The notes under the pieces are model-generated. The model made no database searches. It had not been told where the DNA came from and saw only the letters and a program-made list of their open reading frames with translations. 45,228 nucleotides of DNA, taken from positions 1-45,228 of the forward strand of contig NZ_CALXKQ010000022.1 in the NCBI RefSeq assembly GCF_944388875.1, read 5' to 3'. The position numbers and the translations under genes are program-made. Numbering within the stretch: the first letter of the stretch is position 1; each line of letters begins with the position of its first letter. The stretch is from an uncultured Brachyspira sp. GTDB lineage: Bacteria; Spirochaetota; Brachyspiria; Brachyspirales; Brachyspiraceae. This document shows, one piece after another, positions 8,711-17,660 of this stretch.

Positions 8711-8739
8711 TTGCATTAGAAACGAATATATAATACAAT
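8711..8739 (+). promoter_or_regulatory. Promoter of hslVU
   Basis: TTGCAT (8711-8716), 17-bp spacer, TACAAT (8734-8739), just after pncB and 39 bases before the chosen hslV start. Confidence 0.5.
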
Positions 8740-8777
8740 ATAGGATAAAATAAATAATGATTAAAAGGAATGAATAT

Positions 8778-9308
8778 ATGTTTAAAGGCACTACAATTTG
8801 TGCTGTAAGCAGAAATGGAGTTACAGCTATAGCAGGGGATGGTCAGGTTACATTGGGTGAAACTGTGATGAAGCCTAATGCGGTTAAACTTAGAAAATTG
8901 TATGGTGGTAAAGTTGTATCTGGTTTTGCTGGGTCTACTGCTGATGCTTTTACATTATTTGAAAAATTTGAAAAGAGACTTCAGGAGTTTTCAGGTGATT
9001 TAACCAGAGCTGCAGTTGAACTTGCACGCGAATGGAGAACTGATAAGATGCTTAGGAATTTGCAGGCACTTATTATAGTGGCAAGCAAAGATAAAATGCT
9101 TTTACTTTCTGGAAACGGCGATGTTATAGAAAGTGAGAATAATATATTAGCTATAGGAAGCGGCGGACAGTACGCTAAAGCTGCTGCTATGGCTTTAACT
9201 GAGAATACAGACTTATCGGCTCAAGATATAGCAAGAAAATCACTTGAAATAGCTTCTAAAATATGTATATATACTAACAGTAATATTTCTTTGGAGGTAC
9301 TTGAATAA
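8778..9308 (+). CDS. hslV: HslV (ClpQ), proteasome-like protease subunit
   Basis: 176 residues from ATG 8778. An in-frame ATG exists at 8757, but AAAGGAATG lies directly before 8778, and the product then begins [10 protein letters not shown], in line with the family, in which a short pro-segment is removed to expose the catalytic Thr (T5 here). Typical blocks are [22 protein letters not shown] and [11 protein letters not shown]. HslV forms double hexamers with the HslU ATPase to degrade misfolded cytoplasmic proteins. The hslU Shine-Dalgarno sequence (GGAGGT) lies inside the hslV end, two bases separating the genes, so synthesis is coupled. Confidence 0.95.
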   Translation: MFKGTTICAVSRNGVTAIAGDGQVTLGETVMKPNAVKLRKLYGGKVVSGFAGSTADAFTLFEKFEKRLQEFSGDLTRAAVELAREWRTDKMLRNLQALIIVASKDKMLLLSGNGDVIESENNILAIGSGGQYAKAAAMALTENTDLSAQDIARKSLEIASKICIYTNSNISLEVLE

Positions 9309-9310
9309 AT

Positions 9311-10672
9311 ATGTCATTTGATGCGAAATTAGAGAGCGAACTTACACCTAGAAAAATAGTAGAAGCTCTGGATCAATATATAATAGGTCAGACAGAGGCT
9401 AAGCGTTCAGTTGCTATAGCTTTAAGAAATAGATATAGAAGGCGTCATTTACCTGAAGATTTAAAAGATGAGGTTGCACCAAAAAATATAATACTTATAG
9501 GACCTACTGGCGTGGGAAAAACTGAAATAGCTAGAAGGCTTGCTAAATTGGTTAATGCTCCTTTTATTAAGGTTGAGGCTACTAAATATACAGAAGTAGG
9601 TTATGTGGGCAGAGATGTTGAGAGTATGGTTAGAGATTTAGTTAATGTTGCTATATTTGATTTGAAAACTGCCATGATGAAAGAAGTTGAAAAAGAGGCT
9701 ACTGATATAGCTTTGGATAAATTGGCAAAACTGCTTCTTCCATCTGTAAAAAAAGAGGATGCTGAAAATCTATCAGAAGAAGAAATAGAAAAAAAGAAAA
9801 ATGCTAAGGAACAGATAAAGAAACGCATAGCTAATGGTGATTTTGATGAAAGTTATGTTGAAATAAAGATAACTGGCGGTCAAAATAGAATGTTTGGAAT
9901 AATACCTGGTATGGGATTTGAAGAAAGCGATATGATTCAGTCTATGGTTGGAAGTATCATGCCGCCTAACAAAAAACATAAGCGTCTTAGAGTAAAAGAA
10001 GCTAAAAAATATCTTATAAATGAGGCTTCTGAGTCTTTAATAGATATGGAAAAAATTACAGCAGATGCTTTGAGCTTAACTGAGAATATGGGTATAATAT
10101 TTTTGGATGAAATAGATAAAATAGCAAGCGGAAATAAAACAGATAGTGCTGATGTTGCACGTCATGGTGTACAGAGGGATTTGCTTCCTATAGTTGAAGG
10201 AACTACAGTTAATACTAGATATGGTCCTATAAAAACCGATCATATATTGTTTATTGCTGCTGGTGCTTTTCATATTAATAAACCTTCTGATTTGATACCT
10301 GAACTTCAGGGAAGATTTCCTATAAGAGTAGAATTAAAGGCTTTATCTAAAGATGATTTCAAGGATATACTTGTTAATCCTAAAAATGCTATAACTAAGC
10401 AGTATCAGGAGCTTTTAAAAACGGAAGGTGTAACTATAGAGTTTGAAGAGGCTGCTTTGGAAGCTATAGCTGATATGGCTTATAATATTAATACTAATGT
10501 TGAAAATATAGGAGCTAGAAGGCTTTATACTATAATGGAGAAGGTTTTTGAGGAAATTTCTTTTAGTGCAGATGAACATAAGGGTGAATTTATTAAAATA
10601 AATGCCGATAATATAAAAGATGCGATGAAAGATATCGAAGATAATAGAGATATAAGTAGGTATATATTATAA
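9311..10672 (+). CDS. hslU: HslU (ClpY), ATPase subunit of HslVU protease
   Basis: 453 residues, normal for HslU. Begins with LTPRKIVEALDQYIIGQTEAK, the family N-terminal signature. Walker A GPTGVGKT at 64-71, followed by the Lys/Glu-rich I-domain (about 110-235, including KKKNAKEQIKKR and PNKKHKRLRVKEAK), Walker B FLDEIDK near 262-268, sensor 1 in FIAAGAFH, sensor 2 GARRL near 398, and the C-terminal DISRYIL that docks into HslV. It unfolds substrates and feeds them to HslV. Second gene of a two-gene operon. Confidence 0.97.
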   Translation: MSFDAKLESELTPRKIVEALDQYIIGQTEAKRSVAIALRNRYRRRHLPEDLKDEVAPKNIILIGPTGVGKTEIARRLAKLVNAPFIKVEATKYTEVGYVGRDVESMVRDLVNVAIFDLKTAMMKEVEKEATDIALDKLAKLLLPSVKKEDAENLSEEEIEKKKNAKEQIKKRIANGDFDESYVEIKITGGQNRMFGIIPGMGFEESDMIQSMVGSIMPPNKKHKRLRVKEAKKYLINEASESLIDMEKITADALSLTENMGIIFLDEIDKIASGNKTDSADVARHGVQRDLLPIVEGTTVNTRYGPIKTDHILFIAAGAFHINKPSDLIPELQGRFPIRVELKALSKDDFKDILVNPKNAITKQYQELLKTEGVTIEFEEAALEAIADMAYNINTNVENIGARRLYTIMEKVFEEISFSADEHKGEFIKINADNIKDAMKDIEDNRDISRYIL

Positions 10673-10753
10673 TAGTGTTCTTTTGTATATATAGATTTTT
10701 TATAAATTTTTTATAAAATTTAAATTATAAATAAAAAAATTAAGGGGACTGAC

Positions 10754-11218
10754 ATGGATAATAACAATAATAATAATGATCAACAAGAAACAGCCGTTTT
10801 TATTAAGTGGGTGCCTTTATATGAAACTAGACATAAGCTTATAGACAGCCAGCATAAGGAGTTGGTGAATATTGTTAATGAGCTTTACACTGCAACAGTA
10901 GATAATAGTGCTAATACTAATGAAGCATTTATTAAAGCTATTAAAAAGTGTATAGACTATACTCAATATCACTTTAAAACAGAAGAAAAAATAATGGATC
11001 TTATTAATTATTCTGATGCTGAGAATCATAAGGCTATGCATAAAAGTTTTTATTTGGAAATAGTTGACCAAATTAGGAAATATGAAGAAGGGCAGCCTTT
11101 TGTTGCAAATAAATTTATTAAGTTTTTGAAAGATTGGCTATTGGAACATATAGGATTCCAAGATAAAAAATTTGTAAATGAAATTAAAGAAGCTTTAAAG
11201 AAAAAAGAAGGTCATTAA
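10754..11218 (+). CDS. Bacteriohemerythrin, di-iron oxygen-binding protein
   Basis: 154 residues, single-domain hemerythrin. All seven iron ligands are present with canonical spacing: H34 (DSQHKEL), H73 and E77 (HFKTEE), H92 and H96 (NHKAMH), H132 and D137 (EHIGFQD). The Asn-rich N-terminus (residues 2-10) is unusual but short. It binds O2 reversibly at a di-iron site; in an anaerobe it probably senses, stores or scavenges oxygen (inference). AAGGGGA precedes the start. It is a single gene with a possible terminator at 11238. Confidence 0.92.
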   Translation: MDNNNNNNDQQETAVFIKWVPLYETRHKLIDSQHKELVNIVNELYTATVDNSANTNEAFIKAIKKCIDYTQYHFKTEEKIMDLINYSDAENHKAMHKSFYLEIVDQIRKYEEGQPFVANKFIKFLKDWLLEHIGFQDKKFVNEIKEALKKKEGH

Positions 11219-11237
11219 TTCATTTTTTTATTTTATT

Positions 11238-11265
11238 TTATAAACATCTGAAGTTTATAATTTTT
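11238..11265 (+). terminator. Probable AT-rich terminator
   Basis: Perfect eight-base-pair stem TTATAAAC / GTTTATAA (11238-11245 with 11253-11260), seven-base loop, then TTTTTATTT. The stem is AT-rich, so strength is uncertain. Confidence 0.5.
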
Positions 11266-11307
11266 ATTTAAAAGTGTAGTGTATAAAATATTGTAGGAAA
11301 TTTAGTT

Positions 11308-13539
11308 GTGTCTAAAAAGAATTCGTATACTGTAGGTGTAATTATATTAAGTATTGTTAGTGCAGTACTTTTGTCTTTGGCTTTTCCGCCGCTCAATTTG
11401 TTTCCTATATCTTTTATAGCACTTGTTCCCTTAAATATTATAATTTATAAGTCTGATAAACTGAGATATTATGTAATATCTGCCTCTATTTTTGTATTGG
11501 CATTTTTTGGATATCTATTATTATGGGTTACTTCATTTATGCTGAAGGAAACTGAGGCTATAGTTTCTTTTTTAACTTTATTTACTATACTTTTTTTAAT
11601 TACATTTCTATTTTACTTTCCAGCAATGCTGATAAGCGGTTTTATTTCTAAGAGAATGCCTCAATTTAGATTTTTGGCTGTAGCTGTTGTTTTTACATTT
11701 ATGGAGTATATGAGGAATGTAGGGTATTTAGGTTTTCCATGGGGAATTATAGGATATTCTCAATGGAACTTTTCTCTATTTATACAGTCTGCTGATATAT
11801 TCGGTGTATTAGGCATCAGTTTTTTTATATATTTCAGCAATGCAGTTATAGCACATTATTTATTAATATATGCTGAAAAGCCAAATTATAAAAGACCATA
11901 TATACCTGCTTTAGTTTTAATGGGTTCATTTTTACTTATTATCATATACGGAGCTATCAAAATAAATGTAGAAGAATCTAAAAGAACTTTGCAGCCTAAA
12001 ACAAAAATGGCTCTAATACAAAAATCATTTGACCCTAATATATATTGGAATAGTATATATACAGGAGAACCTTATAGGAAAGGCTCTAAAGGTATACAAG
12101 GTTTTGCAGAGAAATTTTTATTAAAACCAGAAAAATTTAAAAGTGAAGAAAAACCAGACGGTGTAACTCAAAACGGAACTATATCAGTTAAAAGAATAGC
12201 TGAGCTTGCAAGAGATGCTTCTCTATCAAAACCTTCATTAATAGTATATCCTGAATCTGTTACTTTAGATTCTTATGGCTTTTATTTATCTGAATATAAA
12301 GAAAGTTTTGATTATGGTTTTGCATCAAATTCCATGTATCCAGGAGTTTTTAATACTTATATACTATATGATATGATTAGATATACGCAGACTTATCATT
12401 TTCTTGGAACAACTATCATAAAAGAAAATACTAATGAAGATGCATATAATCCGTACAGATATTATAACGGCATAGAGTTTATAAATGACAGAGGAAATGT
12501 TATAGGAGAATACTCAAAGATAAAACTTGTACCGGGCGGAGAATCATATCCTTTTCAAGATAATGAATTTTTACTTAATACTTTCCCATTTAAAAATATT
12601 ATTAATTTTATGTATTCTCAATTTGATAAAGCAGGTGCTAACAGATGGGATAGGGGAAGAAGTTTAACCGTATTTAATCATCCTAACGGATATACTTTTT
12701 CAGGTGTTATATGTTTTGAGAGTGCTTTTGGAAATTTTGTTAGAAAATTTGTTTATAATGGGGCTCAGACTTTAGCTGTAATTACGGAAGATGCTTGGTC
12801 TTACAGTGATGAATCTCTGCTTCAGCATTTTTATATGTCGGTATTTAGAGCTATTGAAAATAGAAGGGATATTGTACATAACGGTAATTCAGGTGTTACT
12901 GGACATATATCAAGTACTGGTAAAATAATTTCAACACTTCCTTTTTGGAAGCCTGATTATATGATAGCGAATGTTGCTTTAAATAATGATATAACAATAT
13001 ATACTAGATTCGGAGAATGGTTTGTATGTCTTTGTTTTATATGTATATGTGTTTTGGTATTCTTTTCTGCTGCTAAGACTTTATCTGAATTGAAAGAGAT
13101 TATTAAAAAAAGACTGTTTAATAAAGAAAGTAAAGAGGAAACAGTTCCGCCTTCAGGTAAAAAAGTCGATGATTATATTAATAATGATACTTTTGATGAT
13201 ATTCCTAGTTTAGATGATATAGAAGATGCCGTATCAAAAAATGAAACTGTTGAAGAAAGTATTGATTATAATCAGAAAAAGGATATTGAACAGCCTAAGA
13301 AAGAAACTATTAAAAGACCTAATGATGCTAAAAAAATAGATGTATTTTCAGAAAGCAGTATGAATATTGATTATGGCAAAGAATTTTCCGATATAATTGA
13401 GGATTCTAATAAGGATTATAATATATTTGATGATAATAAGTTTACATCTGATATTTACTCTGCTTTAAGTACTATTATAGAGGAGAATGAAGAAAATATT
13501 AGTAAAGAAAATAAAAAAAATAATAGTACTAAAAAATAA
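11308..13539 (+). CDS. lnt: Apolipoprotein N-acyltransferase with acidic C-terminal extension
   Basis: 743 residues from a GTG start preceded by AGGAAA. About six transmembrane helices fill residues 8-220, a nitrilase-type domain follows (about 228-565), and a last membrane helix is at about 568-592. The catalytic triad is intact: E316 (YPES), K404 (YSKIKLVPGGE) and C469 (VICFESAFG). The enzyme adds the third acyl chain to lipoproteins in the inner membrane, in keeping with the lipoprotein genes nearby. It is about 230 residues longer than E. coli Lnt: there are inserts in the nitrilase domain, and a hydrophilic Asp/Glu/Lys/Asn-rich tail (about 595-743) with no recognised domain lies beyond the last helix. 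It starts the run lnt-cheB-lipoproteins, with 14 bases to cheB. Confidence 0.92.
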   Translation: MSKKNSYTVGVIILSIVSAVLLSLAFPPLNLFPISFIALVPLNIIIYKSDKLRYYVISASIFVLAFFGYLLLWVTSFMLKETEAIVSFLTLFTILFLITFLFYFPAMLISGFISKRMPQFRFLAVAVVFTFMEYMRNVGYLGFPWGIIGYSQWNFSLFIQSADIFGVLGISFFIYFSNAVIAHYLLIYAEKPNYKRPYIPALVLMGSFLLIIIYGAIKINVEESKRTLQPKTKMALIQKSFDPNIYWNSIYTGEPYRKGSKGIQGFAEKFLLKPEKFKSEEKPDGVTQNGTISVKRIAELARDASLSKPSLIVYPESVTLDSYGFYLSEYKESFDYGFASNSMYPGVFNTYILYDMIRYTQTYHFLGTTIIKENTNEDAYNPYRYYNGIEFINDRGNVIGEYSKIKLVPGGESYPFQDNEFLLNTFPFKNIINFMYSQFDKAGANRWDRGRSLTVFNHPNGYTFSGVICFESAFGNFVRKFVYNGAQTLAVITEDAWSYSDESLLQHFYMSVFRAIENRRDIVHNGNSGVTGHISSTGKIISTLPFWKPDYMIANVALNNDITIYTRFGEWFVCLCFICICVLVFFSAAKTLSELKEIIKKRLFNKESKEETVPPSGKKVDDYINNDTFDDIPSLDDIEDAVSKNETVEESIDYNQKKDIEQPKKETIKRPNDAKKIDVFSESSMNIDYGKEFSDIIEDSNKDYNIFDDNKFTSDIYSALSTIIEENEENISKENKKNNSTKK

Positions 13540-13553
13540 CGGTAAGGATATTT

Positions 13554-14741
13554 ATGTTAGGCTCTATTAAGGTACTTATAGCTGAAGATTCTAAAACATC
13601 CGCAGATATGCTTAATAATATTCTATCAAGTCATTATAAAATAGATGTTGTCGGTATAGTGAATAATGGTATAGATGCCTATAGAACTATAATTTCAGCT
13701 AAGCCTGATTTTATAGTTATGGAAATAGATTTGCCTTTAATGGGCGGAATAGAATTATTAAAATTAATTAAGAAAGAAAATATAGAAATAAATATTTTAG
13801 TAATGACTTCTTTTTCCAAAAATAAAGATTTATCATCTAGGGCTTTAGATTTAGGGGCATTAGATGTAATTTATAAGCCGAAAGTTATATCAGCCGATTT
13901 TTTTGTTGAAGCTGTTCTAAATAGAATAGTTGAAATATCGCTAAGTAAAATTAAAAATTTAGAGATGGATTTTGAATTAAATTATAATAATTTAGAATCA
14001 AATAATAATATAGAAACACCAAATAATTCAAAAGAAATAATATATGCTTCTAAAGATTCATATCTTGCTAAATTTGATGATAATGTAAGGATATTTCCTT
14101 CAGATCAAAAAGAGATAGCTAAGGCAATAAGCAAAGTAGCAAAATTAGGTTTTGAACATCCTAGATTAGTTGCGATAGGAATATCTACAGGAGGTCCTAG
14201 AGCTCTTAGGATTATGCTTCCTAGTATTCCTAAAAATTTTCCGCTTCCTATACTTATATCACAGCATATACCTAAAGATTTTTCTTCATCTCTTATATCC
14301 AGTTTGCAGGATATATCAGAAATAAAAATAAAGGAGGCTGTTTCTGATGAAGAGATAATGCCTTCTGTAGTTTATATTTCACCAGGTGATAAAAATATGG
14401 GGGTATATTCTGATTCATCTGGCAGGGTAAAAATAAAACTGTATACTGATTATGAAAATAAATTTATTTATACTCCGTCTGTAGATTATTTGTTTGAAAC
14501 AATTAATGATGTATTAGTTAATAAGGCTATAGCTATAGTTATGACTGGTATGGGAAATGACGGAACGGAAGGTATGAAATTATTATACAATAATAAAAAT
14601 TTAACTATTGCCCAAAATAAAGAAACATGCACTGTTTACGGTATGCCTAGAAGCGTTATAGAAAATCATGCAGTTCATTTGGTTTTATCGCTTTATGATA
14701 TGGCAGAATTTTTAGTACAATATGTGAGGTCTGTGGAATAA
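13554..14741 (+). CDS. cheB: CheB protein-glutamate methylesterase, receiver lacks phospho-Asp
   Basis: 395 residues. Receiver domain at 3-125, a linker rich in Asn (about 135-165), and methylesterase domain at about 200-390. The esterase triad is complete: S211 (GISTGG), H238 (SQHIPKDF) and D336 (MGNDGTEG). CheB demethylates and deamidates chemoreceptors for adaptation. In the receiver the acidic pair E-D (IAEDS), the Thr (MTS) and the Lys (YKPK) are kept, but the residue at the phosphorylation site is E57 (IVMEIDLP) instead of Asp. It may therefore be locked active or uncoupled from CheA (inference). No cheA, cheR or cheW gene is nearby; the next gene starts immediately after its stop codon. 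Confidence 0.93.
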   Translation: MLGSIKVLIAEDSKTSADMLNNILSSHYKIDVVGIVNNGIDAYRTIISAKPDFIVMEIDLPLMGGIELLKLIKKENIEINILVMTSFSKNKDLSSRALDLGALDVIYKPKVISADFFVEAVLNRIVEISLSKIKNLEMDFELNYNNLESNNNIETPNNSKEIIYASKDSYLAKFDDNVRIFPSDQKEIAKAISKVAKLGFEHPRLVAIGISTGGPRALRIMLPSIPKNFPLPILISQHIPKDFSSSLISSLQDISEIKIKEAVSDEEIMPSVVYISPGDKNMGVYSDSSGRVKIKLYTDYENKFIYTPSVDYLFETINDVLVNKAIAIVMTGMGNDGTEGMKLLYNNKNLTIAQNKETCTVYGMPRSVIENHAVHLVLSLYDMAEFLVQYVRSVE

Positions 14742-15227
14742 ATGAAAAAAATATTTATTTTAATTATTATTTTATTTGCTATTTCTTGTAAAAAAGAATA
14801 TAGTGCTGATGGGGAATATAGTGCTTATGAATATGAGGCTTATATTTCTAAGTTAATTGCTAATAGAGATACTTTGGAGTTTACTTCTAATTTTGTTCTT
14901 AGCTTGGATGAAAATATTGTTAATACATTAAATGAAATGAATTTAATATATGAGCTTACTCCTGCAAATATTATAGAGTCCATAAGAAATAGGGGAGCTT
15001 TATATCAAAGAATTTTTTCTGATAATGATGATTCCCTTTGTAATTATCTTCCTAAAGACGGCGGATATTATGATGTTAATGTAACTTACAGAAAATATAA
15101 GGATATTATAATATCTCAGATTGAATATCCTTCTTTTAATAAAATATCCGAAAATTCTATGGAGTTAGTTGCTGTTTATTTAAATGATAAGTGGAATCTT
15201 ATTACTATTAATTTTTTAAATATTTAA
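14742..15227 (+). CDS. Small putative lipoprotein
   Basis: 161 residues; no family recognised. The N-terminus is a lipoprotein signal: MKK, hydrophobic stretch, then lipobox AISC with Cys near residue 16, followed by Lys-Lys. The mature part is acidic and aromatic-rich. The final strand-like segment (MELVAVYLNDKWNLITINFL) resembles that of the next gene (YYIRLVNESSSKWRIESIDKL), and both contain a beta-rich region just before it, so the two may be distant paralogues. It begins on the base after the cheB stop codon, so it is probably in the same operon. Confidence 0.75.
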   Translation: MKKIFILIIILFAISCKKEYSADGEYSAYEYEAYISKLIANRDTLEFTSNFVLSLDENIVNTLNEMNLIYELTPANIIESIRNRGALYQRIFSDNDDSLCNYLPKDGGYYDVNVTYRKYKDIIISQIEYPSFNKISENSMELVAVYLNDKWNLITINFLNI

Positions 15228-15247
15228 TTAAAAAATAAGGAATCTTA

Positions 15248-15661
15248 ATGAAAAGACTATTTATTATATTTATTATTGCATCGCTTTTTTTTGTATCATG
15301 TTTAGAGGATGCTGATACTTTAAGAAAAAAATCATTATTCGGATTTTATGATGATATGAAGCTTCAATTAATTGATGACAATATTAATTGGATAGAAAAA
15401 AATTCTAATATTGATAATATAGAAAATATAAAAGATATATTAATAACTAATAAAGATTCTATAAAAAATTTAATATCCTCTTCAAATGCTGAATATTCGG
15501 TTACTATAAATTATACAATAGGAAATAATACAAGCCCTTATACTGGGTACTATATAATTAGAAATACAGAGTTTTCTCCTACTTATTATTATATAAGATT
15601 GGTTAATGAATCATCAAGCAAATGGAGAATAGAGTCTATAGATAAACTTCCTTTGAATTGA
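15248..15661 (+). CDS. Small putative lipoprotein
   Basis: 137 residues; no family recognised. MKR and a hydrophobic segment lead to lipobox FVSC with Cys near residue 18. AAGGAA precedes the start. A predicted helical part rich in Asp/Asn/Ile (about 30-80) is followed by a beta-rich part with several Tyr (about 84-137). It lies 20 bases after the previous lipoprotein gene and has a similar general plan (short lipid anchor, small beta domain, W-[RN]-[IL] near the C-terminus). It is likely exported and lipid-anchored, and so a substrate of the Lnt enzyme encoded upstream. Confidence 0.72.
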   Translation: MKRLFIIFIIASLFFVSCLEDADTLRKKSLFGFYDDMKLQLIDDNINWIEKNSNIDNIENIKDILITNKDSIKNLISSSNAEYSVTINYTIGNNTSPYTGYYIIRNTEFSPTYYYIRLVNESSSKWRIESIDKLPLN

Positions 15662-15680
15662 TATTACTAAAATTTATATA

Positions 15681-15708
15681 TTGCATTAATTTTTTTAAAG
15701 TGTAATAT
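15681..15708 (+). promoter_or_regulatory. Possible promoter of ispE
   Basis: TTGCAT (15681-15686), 16-bp spacer, TAATAT (15703-15708) with TG directly before the -10 box. Weak -10, so tentative. Confidence 0.4.
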
Positions 15709-15744
15709 TTAAAAAAAATAAAATATTTACTTTAAGGAAAAATT

Positions 15745-16599
15745 ATGCCCATAATAAAATCTCCATGCAAAATTAATCTTTCTCTTGATATCACTTCAAA
15801 AAGAGAAGACGGATACCATTTGATAGAATCTCTTTTTCACACTGTTAATTTGTATGATATAATAGATATAGAAAAGTCAAATGAATACAGCATAAGCACA
15901 AGCGGAGAGTTTGCATTAAAAGATAATGAAGAAGAAAATATTATAACAAAGATATTTAATCATTTTAAAAATAATATGGGGCTTAATGATAATTATTCTA
16001 TTCATATAGAAAAAAATATTCCAACAGGAGCAGGACTTGGTGGAGGCTCTTCTGATGCTGCAAGTATTATTAAATTTTTTTTAAGCGAATTAAATATTGA
16101 AGCAAATGATAGTTTAATAGAAGCTTTTTCTAAATTTGGTGCTGATATTCCTTTTTTTATAAGAGGAGGATGTGCTTGGGTTTCAGGTATAGGCGAGAAA
16201 ATCAAGAATTATGATTTTACTTTGCCTTATAATATTATACTGCTTTATCCTAATATTCATGTTTCTACGAAATTGGCGTATTCAAAATTTAATAAAGATG
16301 ATTTTAATAAGTCTGATATTTTTGCTTTAAAAAATATGCTTGATAATAGAGATTATAATTTTGAGAATATAGTTTCTCATACATATAATATATTTGAAAA
16401 AAATGTTTTTAATATAGAAAAAAAAATAGAAGAGATAAAAAAAGAAATGGAGAATATAATAAAAAGAAAAGTATCTATGAGCGGATCTGGTTCTTCTCTT
16501 TTTGCTTTATATAAAAATGATGATGAAAAAATAGAAGATGATTTTAATAAATTAGAGGCTATTTTTAAGAAAAATATTTATAAATTAAATTTAATTTAG
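15745..16599 (+). CDS. ispE: 4-diphosphocytidyl-2-C-methyl-D-erythritol kinase
   Basis: 284 residues, GHMP kinase family. The N-terminal KINLSLDIT with K10, the ATP-binding motif PTGAGLGGGSSDAAS (93-107) and FGADIPFF are all family signatures; the third motif is MSGSGSSLFALY near residue 245. The enzyme phosphorylates CDP-methylerythritol in the MEP pathway to isoprenoid precursors. AAGGAAAA precedes the start. The C-terminal third is rich in Asn and Lys, in keeping with local base composition. No other MEP genes are in the window. Confidence 0.95.
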   Translation: MPIIKSPCKINLSLDITSKREDGYHLIESLFHTVNLYDIIDIEKSNEYSISTSGEFALKDNEEENIITKIFNHFKNNMGLNDNYSIHIEKNIPTGAGLGGGSSDAASIIKFFLSELNIEANDSLIEAFSKFGADIPFFIRGGCAWVSGIGEKIKNYDFTLPYNIILLYPNIHVSTKLAYSKFNKDDFNKSDIFALKNMLDNRDYNFENIVSHTYNIFEKNVFNIEKKIEEIKKEMENIIKRKVSMSGSGSSLFALYKNDDEKIEDDFNKLEAIFKKNIYKLNLI

Positions 16600-16661
16600 T
16601 GTTTCTATTTAATCTTTTTTATGATATAATCTAAAAAATATTTAAAGAAATAAAAAATTTT

Positions 16662-17648
16662 ATGATAAAAAGAATAATAATAGCTTTAATATTTATATAC
16701 GCATCCGTTTCCTATGGACTTACTTCTGCAAAGCATTCTTTATCTGTTTTAAATACCTCTAGTACAAGATCAAGAGGAATGATGGGAGCATCTTTTTTAA
16801 TAGGTAATGACTCATCATCTATATTTTTGAACTCTTCTTCCTTGATGGGTGTTTTAAGGGACAGCATAAATTTAAATTATACCTTAACACCTGATTTGCA
16901 AAATGAATATATATTCAATGCTTCTTATGCTCATATAGGCTCTTCTTATGCTGTAGGGATTGGTTTTGCTGGGGAAGTAAATAAAATATATTCTTATGAT
17001 AATTTAGGTGCTAGAAAAAATGACATATATAACGGTTTGTATTTGATAAATGTCGGTGCTGCTTATGCTATTACTGATAATTCATTTATTGGAGGGAATA
17101 TTAAGGCTGTTGTTAATAATAGTGAAAAAGATAATAATTTTGGAATGTTTTTAGATTTATCATATATGCAGTCTCTTTTTACTCCTAATTTTAAACTTGG
17201 AGTAGGTATTAGAAATTTTGGATTTTATGATAATGTATTTGGCAAAATAGATACAGATGTTGTAGCTTCTTTGGCATATACTAAAAGTGATTCTAGTTTT
17301 AATGTATCAGTTCAGTATGCTATATCTGTGCCTTCGGTGAGCCATGAAATATCTGTTGGTCTTGAAGCTATGATAGTAGATTTTAATAAATTAGGATTAT
17401 TTGACAGTAAATCTGCATGGTATGATGATTTGCCTGAAAGTATACTTGATGCTCCTAGTGCTATTCAAAAGAGATTATCAACTAAACTTCCTAGCGGTAT
17501 TTTGGCGAGGGTTGGAGTAGGAAATAAAGGGGCTTCTTTGGGTTTATCTATTTATGTGAATTTATTCAGACTTGATTATGCTATTGTTTTTGATAATTTT
17601 AGCAAGGATAATATTTCGCATGATATAGGTTTGAGTTTTATGTTTTAA
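16662..17648 (+). CDS. Putative outer-membrane beta-barrel protein
   Basis: 328 residues. An N-terminal signal peptide (MIKRIIIALIFIYASVSYG, cleavage probably near residue 19-22) is followed by many alternating amphipathic strands and ends with Phe (GLSFMF), a typical barrel C-terminus. Segments such as GMMGASFLIGNDSSSIFLNSSSL near the N-terminus and later glycine-aromatic strands recall the UPF0164/PorV-like, FadL-related barrels common in treponemes. It probably sits in the outer membrane, role unknown. An extended -10 (TGATATAAT, 16622-16630) lies upstream. The next gene starts 12 bases later and is probably in the same transcript. Confidence 0.75.
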   Translation: MIKRIIIALIFIYASVSYGLTSAKHSLSVLNTSSTRSRGMMGASFLIGNDSSSIFLNSSSLMGVLRDSINLNYTLTPDLQNEYIFNASYAHIGSSYAVGIGFAGEVNKIYSYDNLGARKNDIYNGLYLINVGAAYAITDNSFIGGNIKAVVNNSEKDNNFGMFLDLSYMQSLFTPNFKLGVGIRNFGFYDNVFGKIDTDVVASLAYTKSDSSFNVSVQYAISVPSVSHEISVGLEAMIVDFNKLGLFDSKSAWYDDLPESILDAPSAIQKRLSTKLPSGILARVGVGNKGASLGLSIYVNLFRLDYAIVFDNFSKDNISHDIGLSFMF

Positions 17649-17660
17649 AGATTAATTATT

